Shown here piece by piece: positions 34,165 to 40,774 of a stretch of 64,000 nt of DNA. A program made the translations under genes and the position numbers. The DNA is from DASRDU01 sp035560235 (GTDB lineage Bacteria; Acidobacteriota; Blastocatellia; RBC074): contig DATMAG010000026.1 of the NCBI GenBank assembly GCA_035560235.1, positions 35,227 to 99,226 on the forward strand. Reading direction: 5' to 3'. The notes beneath the pieces are model-generated. The model was not told where the DNA came from, did not search any database, and was given only the letters and a program-made list of their open reading frames with translations. How positions within the stretch are numbered: the first letter of the stretch is position 1; each line of letters begins with the position of its first letter.

Positions 34165-34410
34165 ATGACGCTCGCGCTCACGGGTTCAGCGCAGATGAAA
34201 GCCAGCGGAGAAACCGCCGTCAGACTGGCCCGCCGCTACGGCCTGCCCATTCACGAGGAGGCCGATGCGCACGAAGGCCCGCGCCAGGATATTCCGCTCG
34301 AAGACGCACTGTGGATCGTGGATCACGCCGATCCGCAAAGCATCCGGGTCGAAGCCGAACCCGAACTGATTGCCACAGTCATAACAGAACCTGCGCCGCG
34401 CCAGATCTGA
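34165..34410 (+). CDS. Small hypothetical protein, possibly related to the FlhB C-terminal domain
   Basis: 81 residues from ATG 34165, which has GAGG immediately before it; the ribosome-binding spacing is poor, so the true start is uncertain (ATG 34195 is possible). The segment MKASGETAVRLARRYGLPIHEEAD vaguely resembles the cytoplasmic FlhB/YlqH domain (GxGExAxxIxxxAxxxGIPIxED), and the rest is acidic. Codon use is protein-like. It is the last gene of the rightward operon, followed by a repeat cluster. Function unknown. Confidence 0.5.
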   Translation: MTLALTGSAQMKASGETAVRLARRYGLPIHEEADAHEGPRQDIPLEDALWIVDHADPQSIRVEAEPELIATVITEPAPRQI

Positions 34411-34445
34411 TGAACAGCAGCCTCCGGTGAGGCAGTTACTGAATG

Positions 34446-34614
34446 GAACGCGGATCGAACTGATGCGCCGGATCAGCACAGATCATCCGTCCTGATCCGT
34501 TACCTCAGTTCAATCCGTGTTCTATTGTCTGTTTTGAATGGAATACGGATTGAACTGATATGACGGATAAAGGTTGATCTGATTCAATCCATCGCATCAG
34601 TTCAATCCGCGTTC
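34446..34614. repeat. Cluster of four 22-bp dyads (two nested inverted pairs)
   Basis: Copies: 34446-34467 (plus), 34505-34526 (minus), 34537-34558 (plus), 34593-34614 (minus), built on GGATTGAACTGAT. The outer pair differs by one base, the inner pair by two. They form nested hairpins, between convergent genes; the last copy runs into the end of the fatty-acid-hydroxylase-like gene. Additional GATCCG/CGGATC words lie between copies. This is a REP-like palindrome cluster. Confidence 0.85.
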
Positions 34615-35462
34615 GCTGTGGGTGGTCTGCTGATCAGCAGACCATTGCCGGGCAACTGCCAGGCCGGGCGTTCGTGACCGAAGGGCAGCGCGAGCATCTG
34701 CGGCAGCGTCACTTCATCCTTCCTCCGATATGCCGGCACACCAATCGTGATTTCACTCTGCGGCACATCCAGCCGGAGCGTGCCGTGCAGCCAGTCCCAC
34801 AGCGTCAGCCCGCTCGACCAGTTGGAATCAGTTTCAGTCTCGCAGACCGAATGATGAATGCCGTGCAGGCGCGGGGTGACGATGAACTGATTCAGCCTGC
34901 GTTCCACTTCAACCGGCAGGCGCACATTCGAGTGATGAAACATCACCGAAAGCAACAGCAGCGTCTGCCAGACCGAGAGCGCGAGCGGCGACACACCGAT
35001 CAGACGCACCTGCGCCGCGCGCCAGGGAACTGACAAAAGCAGTTCGCCAAAATGGAAGCGCAGCGCGGTCGAAGCGTCCAGATCGAGATCAATGTGATGC
35101 ACGATGTGAAAACGCCAGAGCACCGGCACCCGATGCATCAGGTAATGCCAGACGTACAGCGTGTAATCCATCAGCGCTGCGGCCAGTGACACTTCAAGCC
35201 ACAGCGGCAGACGACTGATTTTGAGCAGCCCCAGCCTTTGCTCTTCGACGCGCCTCGCGAGCGGCTGCACGACGGGACGTTCAGCCAGTTGCAGCGCCAC
35301 TGCGCCGCAGGCTGCGATGGTCAGATTGCGCGCCGCGCGAACTGTTTTTGATTCGACCTGTCGCCGCAGTGGTCGCCGCCGCTCAAGCCAGACAAGCGCC
35401 CCGAACGCGCCGATCACAAGCGACCCGGTCAGCCACGCCGGAAGTCTGCTGCTGATTTTCAT
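34602..35462 (-). CDS. Sterol desaturase / fatty acid hydroxylase superfamily protein
   Basis: 286 residues, integral membrane. Histidine clusters for a di-iron site are visible: HYLMHR, HIVHHIDLD, FHHSNV and TPRLHGIHH, in the usual order of the superfamily (HX3-4H, HX2HH, HX2HH). Four or so helices precede and separate them. The likely reaction is oxygen-dependent hydroxylation or desaturation of a lipid. The C-terminal coding end overlaps a 22-bp perfect palindrome (34623-34644) and one repeat copy, so the last 14 residues (NGLLISRPPTANAD) may be repeat-derived. A TGGTCT-N5-TTGCA sigma-54-like site lies too close to the ATG to be convincing. Confidence 0.9.
   Translation of the reverse strand: MKISSRLPAWLTGSLVIGAFGALVWLERRRPLRRQVESKTVRAARNLTIAACGAVALQLAERPVVQPLARRVEEQRLGLLKISRLPLWLEVSLAAALMDYTLYVWHYLMHRVPVLWRFHIVHHIDLDLDASTALRFHFGELLLSVPWRAAQVRLIGVSPLALSVWQTLLLLSVMFHHSNVRLPVEVERRLNQFIVTPRLHGIHHSVCETETDSNWSSGLTLWDWLHGTLRLDVPQSEITIGVPAYRRKDEVTLPQMLALPFGHERPAWQLPGNGLLISRPPTANAD
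34623..34644. repeat. Perfect 22-bp palindrome inside a coding end
   Basis: Self-complementary 22-mer centred on CTGATCAG with GGTCTGC/GCAGACC arms, within the last codons of the fatty-acid-hydroxylase-like gene. The arm word is the same GCAGACC that recurs in intergenic regions. Confidence 0.8.
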
Positions 35463-35517
35463 AACCGCGCTTCAGTGCAACTGACAGACCATTCTGCGGA
35501 AAGATAAAGAGTTTCAC

Positions 35518-35623
35518 CACGAAGGCCGCGAAGCTCACGAAGAAGGATAAGGAAACAAGTCAGGTCCCGATCCTCTCTTCCCTGCTCTCTCTTCCTTGCT
35601 TCGTGTTCTTCGCGGCCTTCGTG
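35518..35623. repeat. 25-bp inverted repeat with ACGAAG units
   Basis: Arms 35518-35542 and 35599-35623 pair with two mismatches; both carry CACGAAGGCCGCGAAG. The 56-nt centre is a pyrimidine-rich TCTCTTCC stretch. It lies upstream of the fatty-acid-hydroxylase-like gene and upstream of the rightward gene at 35696. Confidence 0.8.
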
Positions 35624-35648
35624 ATTGAGAATTTCTGTCAGAAGCCTG

Positions 35649-35664
35649 TGGCTTGCCGGTTGCA
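35649..35664 (+). promoter_or_regulatory. Probable sigma-54 promoter of the 35696 operon
   Basis: TGGCTT-GCCGG-TTGCA. The expected start near 35675 leaves a 21-nt leader with AAAGGAG 8 bp before the ATG, ideal geometry. Confidence 0.6.
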
Positions 35665-35695
35665 ACCGGAGAGTCAGTGAAAGGAGCTGCAGGTT

Positions 35696-35842
35696 ATGTC
35701 AGACAAGGATCGTCAGAAAAAGGACGGACGCGACAAGAACAAGAAGAATCAGGCGCGCCGCGAGGACAACCAGAATCCGGGTGTCAAAATCGCCGACACC
35801 GAAGTGCGCGGCAAGGCCGGTAAAAGTTCATCGGGATCATGA
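35696..35842 (+). CDS. 48-residue highly charged protein
   Basis: MSDKDRQKKDGRDKNKKN start, Lys/Asp/Arg-rich, no hydrophobic core; ends SSSGS. ATG 35696 has AAAGGAG at good spacing, and the stop overlaps the next start (ATGA), which supports real translation. Short, disordered, basic-acidic proteins of this type are frequent in stress operons of soil bacteria; no function can be assigned. Confidence 0.7.
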   Translation: MSDKDRQKKDGRDKNKKNQARREDNQNPGVKIADTEVRGKAGKSSSGS

Positions 35843-36177
35843 CTGAAGCCATTGGCTGGATCAGTTCAGTAATCCTGCTGCTGACCATCGGCAGACAGGT
35901 CTGGAAGCAGTGGCAGGAGGGTGCGAGTGAAGGCGTTTCGAAGTGGCTTTTCATCGGCCAGATTGCGGCCTCTGCCGGATTCACTGCCTACAGCATTCTG
36001 GTCGGCAATCCGATTTTTGTCATTACCAATCTGCTGATGCTGCTGAGCGCCACTGCCGGGTTGTGCATTCTGCTCTGGCAGAGGCATCGCGCGGCAGGAC
36101 GGCACTCAGACCGCACAAAGAATCCTGCGCGACAGCCTGAATGTTCGCCGCTGAGAACGCCTGATCACGGCGTCTGA
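35839..36177 (+). CDS. SemiSWEET-like PQ-loop membrane protein
   Basis: 112 residues with three helices: AIGWISSVILLLTIGRQVWKQW, WLFIGQIAASAGFTAYSIL and IFVITNLLMLLSATAGLCILLW. The layout (three-helix bundle, R/Q-V/W-K after helix 1, N in helix 3) fits bacterial SemiSWEET sugar transporters, which work as dimers. The usual PQ motif is replaced by RQVWK, so substrate transport is uncertain. The C-terminal 30 residues are hydrophilic. Coupled by a 4-bp overlap to the preceding 48-residue gene. Confidence 0.75.
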   Translation: MTEAIGWISSVILLLTIGRQVWKQWQEGASEGVSKWLFIGQIAASAGFTAYSILVGNPIFVITNLLMLLSATAGLCILLWQRHRAAGRHSDRTKNPARQPECSPLRTPDHGV

Positions 36178-36202
36178 TCTGTTTCTGCCTGCGGCGACTC
36201 TC

Positions 36203-36218
36203 TGGCATCGGCCTTGCA
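36203..36218 (+). promoter_or_regulatory. Sigma-54 promoter upstream of the 36400 gene
   Basis: TGGCAT-CGGCC-TTGCA, one base from full consensus, 25 bp after the SemiSWEET-like stop. Leader of about 170 nt; it contains CGGCTGT...ACAGCCG, a 7-bp dyad at 36291-36317. Confidence 0.7.
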
Positions 36219-36399
36219 GCTTTGAGCCGCGGGATCAAGCGATCTCAAAATCCAGGGTGATTGTGAAAAACCAGAATGTCTTTTCGCAGGTCGGCTGTCC
36301 ACACACGGTACAGCCGGTCTGCGACAGGGCAGTTCACCATCAGCCTGGAATTCACTCCTGATTCAATCCATCAGCAGACAGCGAAAGGAGCAGACCGTT

Positions 36400-36693
36400 A
36401 TGGCCAGCGCAGGCAATAAATCAGGCAAACACTTTCCGCTCGATAATCTGACCTATGATCTGATTACGATGATTTACGAAAAATCGAAGGCGCTCGAAGC
36501 CTGTGACAAGTATCTTCAGGATGCCCAGGGCAACGAGCGCATCAGACAGTCATTTGAGAAGATTCGCAAACAGGATGAGGAATGCATCACCGAGCTGCAG
36601 CAGCATCTCAGCTACCTGATCGGTCAGCAGTCCGGCATGGCTTCGAAGACTGCCTCGACTGGCGGCAGCAGTTCATCATCAGGGCGCAGATAG
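36400..36693 (+). CDS. Small helical protein of unknown function
   Basis: 97 residues. Residues 12-80 are predicted to form two or three amphipathic helices (NLTYDLITMIYEKSKALEACDKYLQDAQ, ECITELQQHLSYLIGQQ), followed by a Ser-rich tail. It looks like a small helical bundle or coiled coil; two Cys are present. No family identified. ATG 36400 has AAAGGAG 9 bp upstream, and GCAGACC lies within the leader at 36390. Driven from the sigma-54 site at 36203 and followed by a bidirectional terminator. Confidence 0.75.
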   Translation: MASAGNKSGKHFPLDNLTYDLITMIYEKSKALEACDKYLQDAQGNERIRQSFEKIRKQDEECITELQQHLSYLIGQQSGMASKTASTGGSSSSSGRR

Positions 36694-36709
36694 GTCTGCC
36701 GCCGAATCA

Positions 36710-36756
36710 GCAAAAACAGCCGCTGCAGTGACTCTCACTACAGCGGCTGTTTTTGC
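36710..36756. terminator. Bidirectional intrinsic terminator
   Basis: Arms 36710-36730 and 36736-36756 (21 bp, one mismatch) with A5 and T5 at the two bases of the stem. Serves the converging genes ending at 36693 and 36782. Confidence 0.9.
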
Positions 36757-36781
36757 AGGCGAAATATCTCTGAGCGTGTTT

Positions 36782-37462
36782 TCAGAAGATGACGCCCACT
36801 GAGAAACGAACGTTATCCTGCCGCTGCCCTTCGAGCGTGACGGGCTGAATGGCGCCGACGCCGCCCAGCACATTGACTGAACGGTCGCGGAGGAAGATCG
36901 GCGCCCAGTCCACCTGGAACAGGCGCAGGCTGAATTTATCGCCCAGTCGGACATTGAGGCCGCCACCCAGCGCCATCGCAAAATCGGTGGTGCTGGTTTC
37001 GAATGAACTCGTCACCGTGCCATTGGTGACATTGCGCACCGATTTGACATCGAAGCGCGTGTTGGCTCCGCCAAAGAGCGCGTGAACGAACGGCTCGACG
37101 CGGCTTGAATTGCGCAGCTTCAGTACCGGCCCGCCCATAAAGTAAGTGACCCGGTGTTCCACCGAATCGCGCCCGTTGGAAACGCTCGTCGAATCCTCGT
37201 TGCGGTGAAATGAAAAGTCACCCTTCAGTCCGAAGCCGGAATTGAAGAAGCCGGTGATCGAACCGTCAACTCCGTGCAGGCCCTTGCGACGATCAAAGAA
37301 ATCACCAGTGAAGACATTGTTCGGATCGTTGCGGTCAGGAACGCCTTCGGCCTGAAGATTCGAGTAACCAATGAAGAATTCAACCCTGCGGTCGCTGCTC
37401 TGCGCCAGCGCTGCCGGTGCCATCACCAGCAGACACAGAGCAATCAGATAAAATCTGTTCAT
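36782..37462 (-). CDS. Outer-membrane beta-barrel protein
   Basis: 226 residues. Signal peptide MNRFYLIALCLLVMAPAALAQ, then about eight amphipathic strands (VEFFIGYSNLQAEG, LHGVDGSITGFFNSGFGLKGDFSFHRN, AMALGGGLNVRLGDKFSLRLFQVDW), ending NVRFSVGVIF with a terminal Phe, the outer-membrane insertion signal. It resembles eight-stranded OmpA/OmpX-type barrels. Role unknown. A weak sigma-54-like site (GGGAAT-N5-TTGCT) is on its strand at 37548-37563. Confidence 0.88.
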   Translation of the reverse strand: MNRFYLIALCLLVMAPAALAQSSDRRVEFFIGYSNLQAEGVPDRNDPNNVFTGDFFDRRKGLHGVDGSITGFFNSGFGLKGDFSFHRNEDSTSVSNGRDSVEHRVTYFMGGPVLKLRNSSRVEPFVHALFGGANTRFDVKSVRNVTNGTVTSSFETSTTDFAMALGGGLNVRLGDKFSLRLFQVDWAPIFLRDRSVNVLGGVGAIQPVTLEGQRQDNVRFSVGVIF

Positions 37463-37547
37463 ATACTGATCCCTTCTCCTCTTTGTTGTTTTACTGTCCT
37501 CGTGAAATGCTCATCCGGAATGAAACTGAACATTCCTTCTCATCCTC

Positions 37548-37563
37548 AGCAAAAGGCATTCCC
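37548..37563 (-). promoter_or_regulatory. Weak sigma-54-like site upstream of the beta-barrel gene
   Basis: Minus strand GGGAAT-N5-TTGCT. GG and GC are kept, the -24 box is otherwise poor; 86 bp before the ATG. Confidence 0.25.
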
Positions 37564-37718
37564 TGATCAGACCCGGAGCGCGCGAAATGGCAGAAAAATT
37601 ACTGCGCAGAGTGCGAAGGCAGGATGCAGGGAGAATGATGCAGTGAATTGAGAGTTGAAAAAGCGGGAATGAATTTTATCTGTGCCGCAGGCCTGAAGCA
37701 GCGCGCCGCGTTCACTGT

Positions 37719-38810
37719 CTATGAATGGACATTGCGCAGCTCGGCCTGACGTTCAATGACTGAAGGTTCAGAGAGCGTGAATCTGAGCGAGCGATCAAGC
37801 TGTCGAAAAATATCCATCAGCGCCAGCGTGATGGCCACGATCACGGGGCCGAGCACCAGCCCCAGCACGCCGAAAATCTGCAGCCCGCCGAGAACCGAGA
37901 AAAAGATCAGCAGTTCGTGCAGTCGCGTCTTCTTTCCAACCAGCCGGGGCCGCAGAAAGTTATCAATCGTGCTGATCACAAGCAGTCCCCAGAGGCTCAG
38001 GATCAGCGCCTTTCCCCAGTGCCCGTCGAGCGCCAGCCAGAATGCCGCCGGAACCCAGACCAGAAACGAGCCGGCCATCGGAATCATCGAAAGCAGAAAC
38101 ATCACCACTCCCCAGACCAGCGCCGAGGGCAGACCGAGCATCTGAAAGGCCGCCGCGCCGAGCGCACCCTGAATTGCCGCAATCACCAGCACGCCGTAAA
38201 CACTCGCGTAAATCACTTCGCGCGTGCGCTCGAAAATCTGCTCTGCCTGCTCGCGTTCGAGCGGGATCACATCGCGCAGCGCGCGCCGGATGCGGTCGCT
38301 GTCGCGAAAGAGGTAATACATTGTGAAGATGATGAAGAAAATCTCGACGACCGCCCCGACCACGCCGCCAACCAGCCCGATGGTGCGCCCGGCAATCGTT
38401 TCACTCAGGCTGTTGAGCCGCTGCATCAGATACTCCTGCGGATGCAGGCGGCTGACATCCACATACTGACCGAGCCAGCGCATCAGCCGCCCGATGACCG
38501 GCGAATTCGGATCGAGCAGCGTATTGAAATGCGCCTGAAGATTACGCACGAGTTCGGTCATTTCGTTGACGACAGCAATCGTCACCAGCGAAACGGGAAC
38601 CAGAATCACCACGATGACCAGCAGCGTCGAGAGCATTGCGCTCCAGCCCGGACGCCCCGTATACGCCACGATGTGCCGATGAACGGGATGAAAAACGATC
38701 ACCAGCACAGCCGCCCACGCCAGCACTTCAAGAAAGGGCTGCAGCATCAGCCAGCAGACATAAAGCGCAATGCCCGCCGCCACCAGCAGCACTATCCAGC
38801 GAAGATACAT
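37719..38810 (-). CDS. AI-2E family transporter (UPF0118)
   Basis: 363 residues, about eight helices. Family blocks: LQPFLEVLAWAAVLVIVFHPVHRHI near the N-terminus, FRDSDRIRRALRDVIPLE in the middle, and the C-terminal STIDNFLRPRLVGKKTRLHELLIFFSVLGGLQIFGVLGLVLGPVIVAI. Members include the TqsA autoinducer-2 exporter, ion antiporters and many of unknown substrate. ATG 38810 has AGGTGA 8 bp upstream and is preferred over GTG 38831. It follows the Pro-rich gene and the HAD gene in the same direction, probably one operon. Confidence 0.92.
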   Translation of the reverse strand: MYLRWIVLLVAAGIALYVCWLMLQPFLEVLAWAAVLVIVFHPVHRHIVAYTGRPGWSAMLSTLLVIVVILVPVSLVTIAVVNEMTELVRNLQAHFNTLLDPNSPVIGRLMRWLGQYVDVSRLHPQEYLMQRLNSLSETIAGRTIGLVGGVVGAVVEIFFIIFTMYYLFRDSDRIRRALRDVIPLEREQAEQIFERTREVIYASVYGVLVIAAIQGALGAAAFQMLGLPSALVWGVVMFLLSMIPMAGSFLVWVPAAFWLALDGHWGKALILSLWGLLVISTIDNFLRPRLVGKKTRLHELLIFFSVLGGLQIFGVLGLVLGPVIVAITLALMDIFRQLDRSLRFTLSEPSVIERQAELRNVHS

Positions 38811-38859
38811 TCTGCGTTCACCTGCACTCACAACGACTGATTACGCGCTTCCAGCCTGA

Positions 38860-39075
38860 TTACTCTTCAGCCTGCGGCTCCACTTCAGGATTTTCCGGCA
38901 CGGTCCGTCCGGGCAGCGGTCCGCGCGGCGATGGGGGCGGATCAGGCGCAGGCGTGACCGGTTCAGTCCGCTCCGGATCGGGCTGAAACGGATCATCCGG
39001 GCTGGCCGGATAGTTCGGCAGTTGCGGCGCAGGCAGCGGCTCCGGCACTGAGTCCGGGTGCGGATCGTGATTCAT
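38860..39075 (-). CDS. Small proline-rich acidic protein
   Basis: 71 residues, about one third proline, with repeated DP, PEP and PxP motifs and no hydrophobic segment; surely disordered. ATG 39075 has GAGG 7 bp upstream. Lies 72 bp after the HAD gene and 49 bp before the AI-2E gene. Similar acidic Pro-rich tails occur at the end of the rhodanese-like protein (40588-40751). Function unknown. Confidence 0.6.
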   Translation of the reverse strand: MNHDPHPDSVPEPLPAPQLPNYPASPDDPFQPDPERTEPVTPAPDPPPSPRGPLPGRTVPENPEVEPQAEE

Positions 39076-39147
39076 CACTCATCCTCAACAATGTTTCAGG
39101 TTCGACCTGCAGAGCAGACTTTCCGGTCGGCTCGGCATCCCGCGTCA

Positions 39148-39852
39148 TCAGGCCCGCTGCTCTCTGGCAGATCTGACAGCCAGCGGTGACTGTTCATATC
39201 GCGCCAGCAGATCAGCCGGATCGCGAAAGAGTTCCAGGCAGCCAGCCGCGCGCAGATCAGCCGGGGGAAAACCACCGCACAACATACCGATGGTTCGCAG
39301 GCCGATCTTTCCGGCGGCTTCAGCGTCATAAGGCGTATCACCGACTGCGACAGCTTCGTCAGCGCCGATGTCACCGAGTTTCTCAAGCGCCGAAGCGAAG
39401 ACATCAGGATGCGGCTTCGAGCGTTCGACATCATCACTCGAAGTTTCTTCCTCAATCAGGTCTGCGATTCCGGCAATCTGCTTGTAAGCTTCCAGTTCAT
39501 CGCCTCTGGCCGAAGAGGCCAGCGCGATGCGGCGACCATCGCTGAGAATGCGCTCAAACAACTCACGCACCTGCGGGAAGGGGCGCACCTGCGGCAGATA
39601 TTTCTGTTTGAAAAGACGGCTGCGATACGCTGCGAGGTCGCGGCCAAAGCGTTCAAGCTCCTCGCTCGTAAAAAAGACCGGCATCAGCTGATCGCCGCCC
39701 TTGCCGATCTGCGAGCGCACCTGCTCGAACGGAATCACACGGTCAAAATGTCTGAACGCCTCCTGCCACGCGCGCGCGTGCAGATCCACTGAATCCAGCA
39801 GTGTCCCGTCAATGTCGCAGAGCACGGCTCTGAGTCTCTTTCTGCTCACCAC
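39148..39852 (-). CDS. HAD-superfamily hydrolase, beta-phosphoglucomutase/phosphatase-like
   Basis: 234 residues from GTG 39852, with GGAGGAG 6 bp upstream and a sigma-54 promoter just beyond; the longer ATG 39942 start would place the promoter inside the gene. HAD motif I DIDGTLLDS, a helical cap, motif II ALASSARG, motif III lysine in SKPHPDVF and motif IV VGDTPYDAEAA. It removes phosphate from a small metabolite; the specific substrate is not predictable. Confidence 0.92.
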   Translation of the reverse strand: MVSRKRLRAVLCDIDGTLLDSVDLHARAWQEAFRHFDRVIPFEQVRSQIGKGGDQLMPVFFTSEELERFGRDLAAYRSRLFKQKYLPQVRPFPQVRELFERILSDGRRIALASSARGDELEAYKQIAGIADLIEEETSSDDVERSKPHPDVFASALEKLGDIGADEAVAVGDTPYDAEAAGKIGLRTIGMLCGGFPPADLRAAGCLELFRDPADLLARYEQSPLAVRSAREQRA

Positions 39853-39883
39853 CTCAGTCTCCTCCTCGTCAGGACAGTCCGGG

Positions 39884-39899
39884 TGCAAGCCGGATGCCA
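39884..39899 (-). promoter_or_regulatory. Sigma-54 promoter of the HAD-AI-2E operon
   Basis: Minus strand TGGCAT-CCGGC-TTGCA, one base from consensus. The predicted start near 39873 gives a 20-nt leader containing GGAGGAG and the GTG start. Back-to-back with a rightward sigma-54 promoter 6 bp away. Confidence 0.75.
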
Positions 39900-39905
39900 G
39901 CTTTC

Positions 39906-39921
39906 TGGCACTCTCCTTGCC
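39906..39921 (+). promoter_or_regulatory. Sigma-54 promoter of the 40069 / rhodanese / hydrolase operon
   Basis: TGGCAC-TCTCC-TTGCC, full -24 match. Predicted start near 39932, leader of about 135 nt before the gene at 40069. Confidence 0.7.
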
Positions 39922-40068
39922 CTTCACTTTAGTGCGCTTCATCTGAAAGGTTCTTCAGGGAAGCTTGCCAGGATGGTCTGTATGAATGCTGACAGATCAG
40001 TCGTATGGAACGGCGACAGAATGCAGCCTCAGGCTACATTCAGCGCCTCAAGTGAAGGAGGGAAGACA

Positions 40069-40239
40069 ATGCCAGGAAAGAAACATCTGCGCGGCGTGAG
40101 CGCCAAGGAGCAGCGCGAGTATGAACACATCAAGGAATCAGCCGAAAAATCGGGCCGCTACGGCAAACGCGCCGAAGAGGTCGCAGCCCGCACGGTGATG
40201 AAGCATCACAAGGAAAAAGGGCATCAGAAAGGACACTGA
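40069..40239 (+). CDS. Small basic conserved protein (MPGKKHLRGVSAKEQREYEHIK)
   Basis: 56 residues, Lys/His-rich, two helices: KEQREYEHIKESAEKSG and KRAEEVAARTVMKHHKEKG. It matches my memory of small proteins in many proteobacteria and acidobacteria, sometimes annotated as plasmid-stabilisation-like, without a shown function. ATG 40069 has GAAGGAGGG 7 bp upstream. It is too short to have been found by length-limited gene callers if the wrong upstream start is used. The rhodanese-like gene starts 2 bp after its stop, so the two are coupled. Confidence 0.75.
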   Translation: MPGKKHLRGVSAKEQREYEHIKESAEKSGRYGKRAEEVAARTVMKHHKEKGHQKGH

Positions 40240-40241
40240 AG

Positions 40242-40751
40242 ATGATTGCCACAATTACGCGTGATGAGCTGCGTGACAAGCTCGCGCGTGGCGACCGCTT
40301 CAGGCTCGTGGAAACGCTGCCTGAAGCGGCCTTTGAGCACGCGCATCTGCCCGGCGCGCTCAATCTGCCGCCGGATCAGCTTGAAACGCTCGCGCCTTCA
40401 CTGCTGCCCGACAAGGCTGAAGAGATCGTCGTCTATTGCAGCAACGCGAACTGACACGCCTCAGAGAACGCCGCCCGTGTGCTGGCGGCGATGGGTTACA
40501 CCAGAGTGCGCGATTACGCTGAAGGAAAACAGGACTGGATCAGTGCCGGGCTGCCGGTTGAAAGCAGTCACCAGCACTTCGGCGGGATGAAATTGAACGA
40601 GAAAAATCATACAGACAATGAGCAGCCGGAAGATGAACCCGTGCCGGTGCCGCCCGATCAGAAGCCCGTCGCTCCGGTCGAAGATCCGCCTGCTCCGCAC
40701 GAGAAAGCCCCGATTGATGAAGGGCCGAAGGGGCCGAAGAAGATTGTTTGA
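40242..40751 (+). CDS. Rhodanese-like protein with in-frame TGA (candidate selenoprotein)
   Basis: Reading from ATG 40242, the rhodanese fold is intact (RDELRDKLARGDRFRLVETLP, HLPGALNLPPDQ, EIVVYCSNAN) up to a TGA at 40452-40454 (position 71). The same frame then continues seamlessly as HASENAARVLAAMGYTRVRDYAEGKQDW, the second half of the domain. Related proteins have a YC-x4-C pattern here, so TGA replaces cysteine. From 14 nt after the TGA, a perfect 7-bp GC stem (40469-40475 with 40484-40490) closes an 8-nt loop CGTGTGCT, consistent with a bacterial SECIS. Read through, the product has 169 residues with a Pro-rich acidic tail. If not decoded as selenocysteine it would be a truncated pseudogene. 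Confidence 0.6.
40455..40490 (+). promoter_or_regulatory. SECIS-like hairpin after the in-frame TGA
   Basis: Stem CGCCGCC/GGCGGCG (7 bp, no mismatch), apical loop CGTGTGCT with a G in its first two positions; the loop begins 21 nt after the TGA. Spacing and loop fit the published loose bacterial SECIS rules as I recall them. Confidence 0.5.
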
Positions 40752-40774
40752 AGCGGAGACTGAATTTTTGATTT

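Noticed and set aside
35476..35491. TGGTCT-N5-TTGCA site before the fatty-acid-hydroxylase-like gene
   Set aside because: The predicted transcription start would lie 3 nt before the ATG; geometry not convincing.
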